This document shows positions 6,206 to 13,173 of a DNA stretch of 17,191 nucleotides, piece by piece (position 1 is the stretch's first letter; each line of letters opens with the position of its first letter). The DNA comes from CAWJHE01 sp964614855 (GTDB lineage Bacteria > Chloroflexota > Anaerolineae > Anaerolineales > UBA4823), in NCBI GenBank assembly GCA_964614855.1, contig CAZTMX010000046.1, forward strand, positions 1 to 17,191. The letters run 5' to 3'. Below the pieces are notes generated by a model. It was given only the letters and a program-made list of their open reading frames with translations. It did no database searches and had not been told where the DNA came from. Made by a program: the position numbers and the translations under genes.

Positions 6206-7897
6206 ATGAAAGATAGACCCTGGGTAAAACAATATGATCGGGGAGTGCCGTACTTCATTGAATATCCACCAGTACCCCTGCACTACTACCTGGAAGAGGC
6301 AGCACGCAAAAACCCCGATAGCGCCTGTACAATTTTCCGCGGGGCCAGGATCAGCTATAGCGAAATGAACGCGGTCACCAGCCGCCTGGCAGCGGGACTG
6401 GTAGAATTGGGTATCAAGAAGGGCGACCGTGTTGGTATTTTTATGCGCAACATTCCTCAGTTTGTCATGGCATATTTCGCCATTCTCAAGCTGGGTGCGG
6501 TTGTTGTTGCCACCAATCCCCAGTACACCGCCAGGGAGATCGAATACCAGCTAAACGATGCGGGTGTGGAAGTGATGCTGGTAATGAGCAATTACTATCA
6601 TTTGCTCAAAGCGGTCCAGCCAAAGACGGCCGTGCGCAGCCTGGTGGTTACAAACCTGAAGGAGACACTTCCACCTGTGCAGGCATTTCTTTACAGCCTG
6701 ACAAAAGAGAAGCAAGAGGGATCGCGCGTGCAGCTTGCGGACGGCGATTATTGGATGAAAGATTTGATCGAGCGTCACAGCCCGCAGGACCTGCCAGAGG
6801 TCGATGTCACTCCTGATGACGTGGCTTTGTTCCAGTACAGCGGCGGTACTACCGGTATTTCCAAAGGCGCAGTGGCTTTGCACCGCAACCTGGTGGCGAA
6901 TACGCTGCAGTTTCGTTCCTGGATTACCAATACCGAAGAAGGCAAGGATGTCCTCTTGATGGCGATCCCTCTGTACCATGCTTATGGGATGGTGGTAGGG
7001 ATGTGTTTTGCCGTTAAAGCTTCCCTGAGCATGGTGATGCTGCCTAACCTGAAAGATATGAAAGAGGTGCTTGACAGCATTCAAAAATATAAGGCTTCTT
7101 TTTATCCTGGCGTGCCGACAATGTACAACGCCATCATCAATCACCCAGATGTGCAAAACAAAAAATACAACCTGAGCACGATAAAAGCCTGCATCTCCGG
7201 GTCTTCGGCCTTGAACCCGGAAACCAAGCAGAAATTCGAAGCGCTGACTGGCGGTAAGCTGGTTGAAGGGTACGGTCTGTCTGAAGCGCCAACCGCCACA
7301 CATGTCAACCCATTGGTTGGGAAGAACCCACCCGGCTCGATTGGTCTACCGCTGCCGGATATCGATTGCCGCATCGTTAGCCTGGAGGATGAGGTGACAC
7401 AGCTGCCCACGGGCGAGATCGGCGAGCTTATCATCAGAAGCCCGAGTGTGATGCTTGGCTATCACAATATGCCGGAAGAAACAGAAATCACGCTGCGAGA
7501 CGGCTGGTTGTACACCGGCGATATCGCCAGGATGGATGAAGAGGGTTATTTCTATATTGTGGATCGCAAGAAAGAGTTAATCAAACCCGGCGGCAACCAG
7601 GTATGGCCGCGCGAAGTGGAAGAGGTCATCGCAAGCCACGCCAAAGTACTGGAAGTGGGTGTGGCAGGCGTGCCGGATGAATATAAAGGGGAAGCGGTTA
7701 AAGCCTGGGTGGTTGTCAAACCAGGTGAAACACTCACTGAAGAAGAACTTGCCCAGTGGTGCCAGGAAAGGCTGGCCAGGTTCAAGATCCCCAGCTATGT
7801 GGAGTTTCGCAACCAGCTGCCCAAGACGGCGGTGGGGAAAATCTTGCGCCGTGAGTTGGTAAGCCAGCACAAGGCACAGGGTCGAAGCGCAGCCTGA
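6206..7897 (+). CDS. Long-chain fatty acid--CoA ligase (AMP-forming, FadD-like)
   Basis: A 563-residue ANL-superfamily adenylating enzyme that activates a carboxylic acid with ATP to the acyl-AMP and then to the acyl-CoA. It shows the core motifs in order: the phosphate loop YSGGTTGISKGA (211-222), GYGLSE (355-360), YTGDI (436-440), the hinge DRKKELIK (453-460), and the C-terminal catalytic lysine K545 in PKTAVGKILRREL. The beginning RPWVKQYDRGVPYFIEYP is typical of bacterial FadD-like long-chain ligases. Exact chain-length preference cannot be read. The ATG at 6206 is preferred because GGGAGG (6195-6200) lies 5 bases upstream. An in-frame ATG at 6188 has a G-rich stretch only 3 bases away and would add six residues. 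The gene appears to be a single-gene unit between a promoter over the miaA stop and the tRNA gene. Confidence 0.92.
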   Translation: MKDRPWVKQYDRGVPYFIEYPPVPLHYYLEEAARKNPDSACTIFRGARISYSEMNAVTSRLAAGLVELGIKKGDRVGIFMRNIPQFVMAYFAILKLGAVVVATNPQYTAREIEYQLNDAGVEVMLVMSNYYHLLKAVQPKTAVRSLVVTNLKETLPPVQAFLYSLTKEKQEGSRVQLADGDYWMKDLIERHSPQDLPEVDVTPDDVALFQYSGGTTGISKGAVALHRNLVANTLQFRSWITNTEEGKDVLLMAIPLYHAYGMVVGMCFAVKASLSMVMLPNLKDMKEVLDSIQKYKASFYPGVPTMYNAIINHPDVQNKKYNLSTIKACISGSSALNPETKQKFEALTGGKLVEGYGLSEAPTATHVNPLVGKNPPGSIGLPLPDIDCRIVSLEDEVTQLPTGEIGELIIRSPSVMLGYHNMPEETEITLRDGWLYTGDIARMDEEGYFYIVDRKKELIKPGGNQVWPREVEEVIASHAKVLEVGVAGVPDEYKGEAVKAWVVVKPGETLTEEELAQWCQERLARFKIPSYVEFRNQLPKTAVGKILRRELVSQHKAQGRSAA

Positions 7898-7944
7898 GAG
7901 AGAGATGCTTACTTATGCATCATTGATTTGCTTCCTTTTGGATG

Positions 7945-7973
7945 TTGACGAGAGGGGGCGCGCATGGTAGAAT
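7945..7973 (+). promoter_or_regulatory. Promoter of tRNA-Glu
   Basis: TTGACG at 7945-7950, a 17-base spacer and TAGAAT at 7968-7973 preceded by TGG (extended -10). The predicted start near 7980 is only about 5 bases from the mature tRNA 5' end. This is one of the two best promoter matches in the window. Confidence 0.75.
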
Positions 7974-7984
7974 TTCGTCGCTTT

Positions 7985-8057
7985 GCCCCCATCGTCTAGA
8001 GGCCCAGGACGTGGCCCTCTCAAGGCCAAAACAGGGGTTCGAATCCCCTTGGGGGCA
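7985..8057 (+). tRNA. tRNA-Glu (anticodon CTC)
   Basis: A 73-base tRNA with a full cloverleaf. The acceptor arms are GCCCCCA (7985-7991) and TGGGGGC (8050-8056), with discriminator A8057. The D-arm region begins CGTCTAGAGG. The anticodon stem TGGCC/GGCCA (8012-8016/8024-8028) closes the loop CTCTCAA with anticodon CTC at 8019-8021. The T arm is AGGGG/CCCCT (8033-8037/8045-8049) around TTCGAAT. The next bases are CCT, so the terminal CCA is not encoded and must be added by the CCA-adding enzyme. There is no terminator directly behind it; the first strong one is at 8237, so a precursor running through the downstream small ORF is likely. Confidence 0.97.
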
Positions 8058-8128
8058 CCTAAATTGTATAATTATCTCTTGTTATCAGCATCTGTGTTGT
8101 CCTGTATGGTTCCTGGAAGGAGGTTGTG

Positions 8129-8212
8129 ATGGGTAATAGAGATAAGGGTAGAGAAAAGAAGAAGGAAAAGAAGAAAAAGAAAAAGGAACTGCCTGTGGTC
8201 AAGACGGTGTAG
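8129..8212 (+). CDS. 27-residue Lys/Glu-rich small protein
   Basis: A 27-codon ORF with a near-perfect ribosome site: AAGGAGG at 8117-8123, 5 bases before the ATG. The peptide starts MGNRDKGR, continues as a block of almost only Lys and Glu (EKKKEKKKKKKE, residues 9-20), and ends LPVVKTV. It is very basic, has no hydrophobic segment or cysteines, and is probably disordered, perhaps bound to RNA or the ribosome; that role is a guess. It lies 72 bases after tRNA-Glu and 24 bases before a strong intrinsic terminator, so it is likely on the tRNA transcript. A perfect TATAAT at 8067-8072 without a -35 might also drive it. I do not recognise the family. The strong initiation site and the terminator placement argue that it is a real gene rather than a chance ORF. 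Confidence 0.6.
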   Translation: MGNRDKGREKKKEKKKKKKELPVVKTV

Positions 8213-8236
8213 ACCGGCGATTTCACAATTCATGAG

Positions 8237-8264
8237 CCCCAATGCCTGGCATTGGGGTTTTTTT
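8237..8264 (+). terminator. Strong intrinsic terminator after the tRNA-Glu/small ORF unit
   Basis: A perfect 8-bp stem, CCCCAATG (8237-8244) with CATTGGGG (8250-8257), and the loop CCTGG are followed by seven T residues (8258-8264). Confidence 0.92.
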
Positions 8265-8315
8265 GTGCCAGTAAAATTGCAAATAACGGGGTGGGGCTCT
8301 TGCCCGCAACAAAGG

Positions 8316-8324
8316 TGGTATGAT
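8316..8324 (+). promoter_or_regulatory. Extended -10 promoter element for the PLP decarboxylase
   Basis: TGGTATGAT (TGn plus TATGAT) with a start predicted near 8331, about 65 bases before the ATG. No convincing -35 at 16-18 bases is visible; TTGCCC at 8300 is too close. Confidence 0.45.
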
Positions 8325-8395
8325 ACGGAAATTATTGGGCGAATATCCATCGGGCGCAGGCTGGCGCTTATCACCTTTTCGAGGAGGACCGAGCC

Positions 8396-9742
8396 ATGTT
8401 AGAAAATGAGACACTGAGCATCCTGGTGAAGGCTTTAGGAAAAATGGAGCACGGCTTTTCATCTTTACCGGAATTTGACCAACTTTTAGATAAAGGTAAG
8501 ATGGAAGATATCCTCTTTGATGTTGCCCAGCGTATGCAGGACAATTATCCGTATTTCCATCCCCTGTATGCCGGGCAGATGCTCAAACCACCGCACCCGA
8601 TTGCCCGCCTGGCGTATATGTTATCTTTGTGGATCAATCCAAACAACCACGCCCTGGACGGCGGGAAAGCCAGCTCGGCGATGGAAAAAGAAGCTGTCGC
8701 CGAGATCGCCAGGATCTTCGGTTGGGAGGAGCACCTGGGGCACCTCACCAGCGGTGGCACCTTTGCCAACCTGGAAGCCCTGTGGGTGGCGGGGAGGGTT
8801 TCACCTGGTAAACTCGTGGTGGCGTCGGAGCAAGCACACTACACCCATAAGCGGATCTCTGATGTTTTGGGGCTGCCCTTCCAGGCGGTTGCCTGCGACC
8901 GGCAGGCGAAGATGGATCTGCATGCCTTGGAGCGGCTGCTGCAGACTGGAAAGGTGGGCACGGTGGTGGCGACGATCGGTACTACCGGCGTTGGTTCGGT
9001 CGATCCATTGCCGGAAATCCTGGAACTCCAGCAGCAGTACGGTTTCCGGCTGCACGCAGATGCGGCTTACGGCGGTTATTTTGCCCTGGCAGGCAACCTG
9101 AGCCCGGGAACACAGCGGATTTATCAGCGCCTGGGTGAGGTTGACTCTCTGGTTATTGACCCGCATAAACATGGTTTGCAACCCTACGGTTGCGGTTGTA
9201 TTCTTTTCCGCGACCCCACTGTTGGGAGGTTCTATAAGCACGAATCGCCGTACACTTATTTTTCTTCATCGGAATTACACCTGGGTGAGATCAGCCTGGA
9301 ATGCTCGCGCGCCGGCGCTTCGGCGGTGGCTTTGTGGGCTACTCAGCAGCTATTGCCGATGACGCTCGGCGGGGATTTTGCCCAAAGCCTGGAAAAGTGC
9401 CGCACAGCAGCCCTGGGATTATACGAGAAAGTGGCTGCAGATGACCGCTTCCTCACCATTTTAGAACCAGAATTGGATATCCTGGTCTGGGCGCCTGCAG
9501 GGAAAACAGCCGGCGAAATCTCTCGGCGTTCGGAAGCCATCTTCCAGGAGGCAGCAAAAATGGATTTGCATCTGGCGACCTTTAAATACCCCGTGGCGCT
9601 ATTGAAGGATAGCTGGTTAGATGTAGAGGCGGACCAAGAGACTGTGACTTGTTTGCGGTCGGTGCTGATGAAACCCGAGCATAAAGACTGGTTGGAGCAA
9701 ATTTGGAGCAGGCTTGACCAGGCAGTGAATTTGGTCTTGTAA
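8396..9742 (+). CDS. Pyridoxal-dependent (group II) amino acid decarboxylase family protein
   Basis: A 448-residue fold-type I PLP enzyme of the glutamate/aromatic-amino-acid/aspartate decarboxylase group. The Schiff-base lysine is K258 in SLVIDPHKHGLQPYG. H148 in SEQAHYTHKR stacks on the cofactor ring. D222 in HADAAYGGYF pairs with the pyridine nitrogen. SGGTFAN (119-125) forms the phosphate-side loop, and NHALDGGKASSAMEKEA matches the substrate-side region of the family. The length fits the shorter prokaryotic members. The substrate cannot be assigned: glutamate, aspartate, tyrosine and others share these motifs, and the gene has no transporter partner here. GAGGAGG at 8381-8387 lies 8 bases before the ATG, a strong initiation site. 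The gene is a single-gene unit with its own promoter and terminator. Confidence 0.88.
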   Translation: MLENETLSILVKALGKMEHGFSSLPEFDQLLDKGKMEDILFDVAQRMQDNYPYFHPLYAGQMLKPPHPIARLAYMLSLWINPNNHALDGGKASSAMEKEAVAEIARIFGWEEHLGHLTSGGTFANLEALWVAGRVSPGKLVVASEQAHYTHKRISDVLGLPFQAVACDRQAKMDLHALERLLQTGKVGTVVATIGTTGVGSVDPLPEILELQQQYGFRLHADAAYGGYFALAGNLSPGTQRIYQRLGEVDSLVIDPHKHGLQPYGCGCILFRDPTVGRFYKHESPYTYFSSSELHLGEISLECSRAGASAVALWATQQLLPMTLGGDFAQSLEKCRTAALGLYEKVAADDRFLTILEPELDILVWAPAGKTAGEISRRSEAIFQEAAKMDLHLATFKYPVALLKDSWLDVEADQETVTCLRSVLMKPEHKDWLEQIWSRLDQAVNLVL

Positions 9743-9759
9743 TCTCGATTATTCGGCTG

Positions 9760-9790
9760 GGGCTGGCGATGGTTCAGCCCTATTTTTTTT
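9760..9790 (+). terminator. Intrinsic terminator after the PLP decarboxylase
   Basis: Stem GGGCTG (9760-9765) with CAGCCC (9775-9780) and a 9-base loop, then TA and a run of eight T residues (9783-9790). It lies between convergent genes but has the T run only for the plus strand. Confidence 0.8.
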
Positions 9791-9801
9791 GAAAGGCAGT
9801 G

Positions 9802-11850
9802 TTATTCGGAACCCTGGGGCGGTTGCGGCGCGCAGAGCTGTTTGATTTCTTGCTGGATATCTCCTTCCGCAACCACTACCAGCACATCGCCAGCGCGAAG
9901 AAGGGTATCGCCGCGTGGGATAATCACCTTTCTACCGCGGCGCAGCGAGGCGATCATACTCTCCTTTGGAAAACCCACTTCGTACACCAGCCGGTTTTCA
10001 CAGGTGGAGCCCCTCTGCACGATCACTTCGATAACATTGAGCTTTTGAGAATTGACAGCTTCCAGGTGCACCTGGTGCGAGCTGTGGCGCAAGGCGGCGC
10101 GGCGGGTGAGGGCAATATCATAGGCGCGGATCACGTCGTTACGCCGTAACCAGCCTACCATTTCGCCTCGATCATCGGCTGAAACTACAGGCAGCCTGCC
10201 CAAATCTCGCGGGCTCATCTTGAGCAATGCCTGTCCGATATCTTCCCCAGGCGTGACCACAATCGGATCGCGCGAAAAAGCCTCAAAAACCGTATCAGCA
10301 GGTTGGTTTCCTGCCTGTGAGCGTTCCAAATCCCGTATGGTCAGAATGCCGGTAAGTTTGCCCATAATGTTGATTACCGGCAGGGCGTAATGCTGGGTTT
10401 CTGTAAAGACATTTTCTGCCCTGGCTAACGAGTCGGTTTCCATTAGCCTTGGAGGTACCGGCTGCATCACCTCACTTACTGTGATCGCCTGCAAGATTTC
10501 AATATCCCGCCCGCGGTCCAGGCGGATGCCTTTGCGTGCCAACCCCAGGGTATAGACTGAATCACGCTGCAAGGTTTGGGAGACAAGCTGGCTGACCACC
10601 ACCGCAAACATCAAGGGCAAGATGATGCGGTAATCGTTGGTCATCTCAAACAGCAGCAGGATGGCGGTGAGCGGCGCATGGACTGCGCCTGCCAGCACTG
10701 CTGCCATACCGACCAGGGCAAAGGCGGGGACGGCAATTGCCAGGCTGGGGAAGAGTGTGTTTGCCAGGGCGCCGTAGGCTGCGCCCAGGGTGGCGCCTAA
10801 GAACAGCGAGGGAGCAAAAACGCCCCCCATAAACCCGGCTCCGATACTAAGCGGTGTCAGGAAGAGCTTGGCGACCAGAAGCGCCAGGAGCAGCCCAATC
10901 CCAAGTTGCTCGCCTTTAAGGATGTTTTCGATGGTCTCGTATCCCACCCCGAACACCTGGGGCAGGTAAACCCCCACCAATCCCAGCGCCAACCCGGCAA
11001 TTGCAGGTTTTACCCAGCGCGGCGCATTCCACTGGCGCAGGATATCCTGTGCCTTGTAGAGTAAGTTGATATAACCTGCCGACAGCGGACCAGCGATCAG
11101 GCCGAGAATAAAGAACAACGGCAGCTCCCACAGATTGAAGAAAGCATATTTGGGGATATCAAAGGCGGGGTGCGCGCCTGAAACTGCTTGGGTAAATACA
11201 GCTGACGAGACAGCCGAGATGACGATGATGCCCAATGAACTGCCGCCGATTTGTCCCAGGATGACCTCCAGGGCGAAGAACACGCCGGCAATGGGTGCGT
11301 TGAAGGCAGCAGCGATGCCTGCAGCAGCGCCTGCTGCAACCAGTGAGCGCGTGCGATCGTCGGAGAGGTGCAGCTTCTCACCCACCAGGGCGCCGAGGTT
11401 GGCGCCAATCTGGACAGACGGGTCTTCGGGTCCAACCGATGCACCGCTCCCGATGCTCAATGCCGAGGCCAGGGCTTTTGCAGGCATGCGATTATAGCGC
11501 AGCCTGCCGCCAGAAATGGCAACCGATTCCATGATGCCTGCCACACCGTGATGTCTTTCGACCCCAACAAAGAAATAGACGATCAAGCCAACCAGGATAC
11601 CGCCGATCACTGGGAGCAGAAGCACGCTGTAGCGTCCCAGAAAGCCGAGGATGCCCTGAGAATTGACAAAAAAGAGCGTTTGAAATAGATCTATGAGAAG
11701 CTTAAACAGGTAAATACCCGCCCCGCTTGCCAGGCCAACCAGCACCGCCAGCAAGTTATTGGTAATTGCACTGCTGGATGAGGCGTACTGCGGGTTCTTT
11801 GCCAGGCGGGTCAATATTGCCTGTGTTTTGTCTAATATGTGGTCCATCAT
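9802..11850 (-). CDS. ClC-type chloride channel/antiporter with two CBS domains and a TrkA-C domain
   Basis: With the ATG at 11850 it has 682 residues. Residues 30-430 are the ClC membrane core. Anion-pathway motifs are HHGVAGIMES (100-109), GSGASVGPEDPSVQIGA (134-150) and GAGFMGGVFAPS (337-348). E142 matches the gating glutamate, but the usual GREGP reads GPEDP. The cytoplasmic part has two CBS domains (about 457-510 and 520-580) that may sense adenine nucleotides, and a TrkA-C/RCK-C domain (about 595-672) that may bind a ligand and regulate opening. Whether it is a channel or an H+ exchanger is not readable; the retained glutamate leans towards exchange. The frame is open back to a TTG at 11973, but those residues fall inside a terminator-like hairpin and lack family similarity, so I use the Met pair at 11850/11847. 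No clear ribosome site is visible. A leader unit with its own promoter sits upstream. Confidence 0.88.
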   Translation of the reverse strand: MMDHILDKTQAILTRLAKNPQYASSSSAITNNLLAVLVGLASGAGIYLFKLLIDLFQTLFFVNSQGILGFLGRYSVLLLPVIGGILVGLIVYFFVGVERHHGVAGIMESVAISGGRLRYNRMPAKALASALSIGSGASVGPEDPSVQIGANLGALVGEKLHLSDDRTRSLVAAGAAAGIAAAFNAPIAGVFFALEVILGQIGGSSLGIIVISAVSSAVFTQAVSGAHPAFDIPKYAFFNLWELPLFFILGLIAGPLSAGYINLLYKAQDILRQWNAPRWVKPAIAGLALGLVGVYLPQVFGVGYETIENILKGEQLGIGLLLALLVAKLFLTPLSIGAGFMGGVFAPSLFLGATLGAAYGALANTLFPSLAIAVPAFALVGMAAVLAGAVHAPLTAILLLFEMTNDYRIILPLMFAVVVSQLVSQTLQRDSVYTLGLARKGIRLDRGRDIEILQAITVSEVMQPVPPRLMETDSLARAENVFTETQHYALPVINIMGKLTGILTIRDLERSQAGNQPADTVFEAFSRDPIVVTPGEDIGQALLKMSPRDLGRLPVVSADDRGEMVGWLRRNDVIRAYDIALTRRAALRHSSHQVHLEAVNSQKLNVIEVIVQRGSTCENRLVYEVGFPKESMIASLRRGRKVIIPRGDTLLRAGDVLVVVAEGDIQQEIKQLCAPQPPQGSE

Positions 11851-11970
11851 GCGATTTATCAGGTGTTTATAAGTCGGCTGCCTAATGCAACGGCATTTGT
11901 TTATTAGAGAGGTTAGTATACTTGAATTTCTCAACCAGGACACAAATGTTTTGTAAAGATGGTTAAACGA

Positions 11971-11999
11971 CAAGAAGCCGTCTTGTGGACGGCTTCTTG
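11971..11999 (-). terminator. Terminator-like hairpin between the small leader ORF and the ClC gene
   Basis: A perfect 12-bp stem, CAAGAAGCCGTC (11971-11982) with GACGGCTTCTTG (11988-11999), and a 5-base loop. Read on the minus strand, the GC-rich inner stem is followed by the loosely T-rich TTCTTGTCGTTT. It may terminate the leader transcript fully or partly; the T run is interrupted, so read-through into the ClC gene is plausible. Confidence 0.6.
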
Positions 12000-12000
12000 C

Positions 12001-12047
12001 AGCGCTACGGCAACCTAAAATCGAGCGAGGAGGGCTGCCGCAGCGCT
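12001..12047 (-). repeat. 15-bp inverted repeat overlapping the end of the leader ORF
   Basis: Bases 12001-12015 (AGCGCTACGGCAACC) are complementary to 12033-12047 (GGCTGCCGCAGCGCT) with two mismatches that become G-U pairs in the minus-strand RNA; the loop is 17 bases. The 12033-12040 arm is also needed for a competing pairing that hides the ribosome site (12027-12033 with 12085-12091, plus 12036-12040 with 12077-12081), so the two structures exclude each other. Confidence 0.7.
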
Positions 12048-12074
12048 TCGTAAGGTACTACTACCATCTGACAT
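12015..12074 (-). CDS. 19-residue leader peptide or small protein
   Basis: ATG at 12074, TAG at 12015, 19 residues: MSDGSSTLRSAAAALLARF. Initiation signals are strong: AGGAGG at 12090-12085 lies 10 bases upstream, behind a consensus promoter with a predicted start near 12129. The peptide has an Ala4-Leu2 block and two Arg, with no obvious signal peptide or cysteines. The stop codon ends exactly where the downstream arm of the 15-bp hairpin begins, and the codons of residues 10-14 form the other arm. A terminator-like hairpin follows about 15 bases later, and then the ClC gene. This fits a translated attenuator leader or a free small gene; which one is open. I do not recognise the peptide. An absence of purifying selection in relatives would argue against it being coding. 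Confidence 0.55.
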   Translation of the reverse strand: MSDGSSTLRSAAAALLARF

Positions 12075-12135
12075 TTCGGCAACACCTCCTCTCGTTTGGG
12101 ATGGCAATTGAGGGTCGCTATTTGCTTGTGAACTT

Positions 12136-12164
12136 AGTATCACATACAAAAGACCAATTGTCAA
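12136..12164 (-). promoter_or_regulatory. Consensus promoter of the leader unit upstream of the ClC gene
   Basis: On the minus strand, TTGACA (12164-12159, a perfect -35), a 17-base spacer and GATACT (12141-12136) preceded by TGT (extended -10). It lies 51 bases past the isochorismatase stop and fires towards the 19-codon ORF. Confidence 0.7.
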
Positions 12165-12215
12165 TAGCGATAAATTTACTCAGATATGCTCTATTTATGT
12201 GGTGTTGGCGCACAA

Positions 12216-12970
12216 TCATCCTAGTCCAGCCATGCCTACTCCGCCGGGCCAGTTTTTTAGTGGTTCGGTCGACTTGACCAGGTGCATCCCTGCAGCCGCG
12301 AATTTCTCAAAAGCCTCATCTGCCTGTCCGGTGTAATCGACCACACCGGGGACGACAACCGGTGAAGTACAATCCTCCAACAGATAGATTTTCTCAGCCA
12401 GACTGGGGTCAGATTGGGTAATGTCGTGCAGCAAATCCTCAATCGTCCAGGCGACGCAGTGGCTTTTTGCCTGCCCGGCGATGATCACCGCGTCCATTTC
12501 ACTGGCAAGCTGCAGCATGCGGTCTTCTTTTCTGGCGATATGTTTACCCTGGCTGTCATCCAGGACTTCAGGACCGAGTGCAGAATAATGCTCTGTCAGC
12601 GGGTTGCTTCCTTTGACGGCAAATTCAGCCTGGTTATAACGCGCCATGGTGTGAAAGAAAACCGCTTCTTCAACTGCCGGGGCCAGGGCGTGTCCAATGC
12701 TGCCGAGCATNNNNNNNNNNNNNNNNNNNNNNNNNNNNNNNNNNNNNNNNNNNNNNNNNNNNNNNNNNNNNNNNNNNNNNNNNNNNNNNNNNNNNNNNNN
12801 NNNNNNNNNNAGCGATCACGGCTGGCGGGCTGGATATCATATTTCTTTGCCCAGTCCCTGGCCTGTTCTGCCCGCTGCTGGTAGGGCACATTCCAGATAC
12901 GCCCCACGGTTTCAGGATTGTAGAACTCCGGAACAGGCAATTCGGGATTGAAGCTATGGTTTCTTGACAT
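12216..12970 (-). CDS. Isochorismatase-family cysteine hydrolase, interrupted by an assembly gap
   Basis: Two pieces of one gene flank the 100-N gap. The N-terminal piece (12970 to 12811) begins MSRNHSFNPELPVPEFYNPE and ends IQPASRDR. The C-terminal piece (12710 to 12216) contains AGQAKSHCVAWTIEDLL, whose cysteine matches the nucleophile of the isochorismatase/nicotinamidase fold (G-x-A-x3-C-V). LLEDCTSPVVVPGVVDYT follows, as in large nicotinamidase-like hydrolases. The catalytic Asp (DxQ) and Lys should lie in the gap. The two pieces are in different frames as numbered, which is expected because the gap length is arbitrary. The substrate is unknown: nicotinamide, isochorismate or another amide. 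AGGAG stands about 12 bases before the ATG at 12970, and the gene overlaps the upstream CxxC gene by 17 bases, so it ends the primosome-gene operon. Confidence 0.8.
12711..12810. other. Assembly gap (100 N)
   Basis: Exactly 100 N, the usual placeholder for a gap of unknown length. It removes the centre of the isochorismatase-family gene. The missing stretch is probably longer than 100 bases, because the visible parts lack the Asp/Lys half of the fold. Confidence 0.98.
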
Positions 12971-13142
12971 TAAAATTCTCGGCTCCTGGAATTTTATTCG
13001 CCAGTTGAGCGGGTTTGTGGATCAAGATCGGCAGGTCAATCGGGCAAATCCATAACGATTTACCCGCATATTCAAATTTCATCAAGGGAATTTCTTGCGA
13101 GGTTCGTTCACACCAAATACAAACTTCCTGGGGTTCACTCAT
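12954..13142 (-). CDS. Small CxxC zinc-binding-like protein
   Basis: A 62-residue protein with a likely metal site: C8-IW-C11 near the N-terminus and C33-P-I-D36 followed by H42 (WICPIDLPILIHKPAQL). This resembles a small zinc ribbon in which the fourth ligand may be D36 or H42. No DNA-binding helix is recognisable and I cannot name the family. The start is supported by AGGAGA about 8 bases before the ATG at 13142. The gene lies 31 bases after the helicase-loader stop and overlaps the start of the isochorismatase-family gene by 17 bases. It is therefore part of the same operon and perhaps translationally coupled to the hydrolase. It could assist the hydrolase or the loader, but nothing visible supports a specific role. 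Confidence 0.7.
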   Translation of the reverse strand: MSEPQEVCIWCERTSQEIPLMKFEYAGKSLWICPIDLPILIHKPAQLANKIPGAENFNVKKP

Positions 13143-13173
13143 GTAGTTAGATCTCCTATGGATAAAATGATAT

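Noticed and set aside
6551..7303. 250-codon open frame on the minus strand inside the acyl-CoA synthetase
   Set aside because: It is antisense to the catalytic core, has no ribosome site, and its His/Gln/Arg-rich composition is that of a shadow frame.
7906..7925. GATGC/GCATC hairpin after the acyl-CoA synthetase as a terminator
   Set aside because: Only 5 bp with an 8-base loop and no T run directly after it; too weak to call.
7985..9742. Functional link between tRNA-Glu and a glutamate decarboxylase
   Set aside because: They are separated by a strong terminator and have separate promoters; the decarboxylase substrate is not known to be glutamate. Adjacency is probably chance.
11135..11497. 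120-codon plus-strand frame antisense to the ClC gene
   Set aside because: Ala/Pro/Met-rich shadow of Gly/Ala-rich membrane helices, with no initiation signal.
11851..11973. N-terminal extension of the ClC protein from a TTG at 11973
   Set aside because: It begins inside the arm of the 12-bp hairpin, lacks a ribosome site and encodes Cys/Arg-rich sequence unlike ClC N-termini; the Met pair at 11850/11847 is a better start.
11970..12130. Fluoride riboswitch or another known riboswitch upstream of the ClC gene
   Set aside because: I looked for the fluoride consensus (a GATGG stretch with TTCGCC and the downstream GCTGATGA segment) and the order does not fit. GATGG occurs only as ORF codons. 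The ClC lacks an obvious fluoride-subtype signature. A covariance-model search would settle it.
12414..12884. Plus-strand frame running across the 100-N gap
   Set aside because: Artefact of reading through N and antisense to the isochorismatase-family gene.
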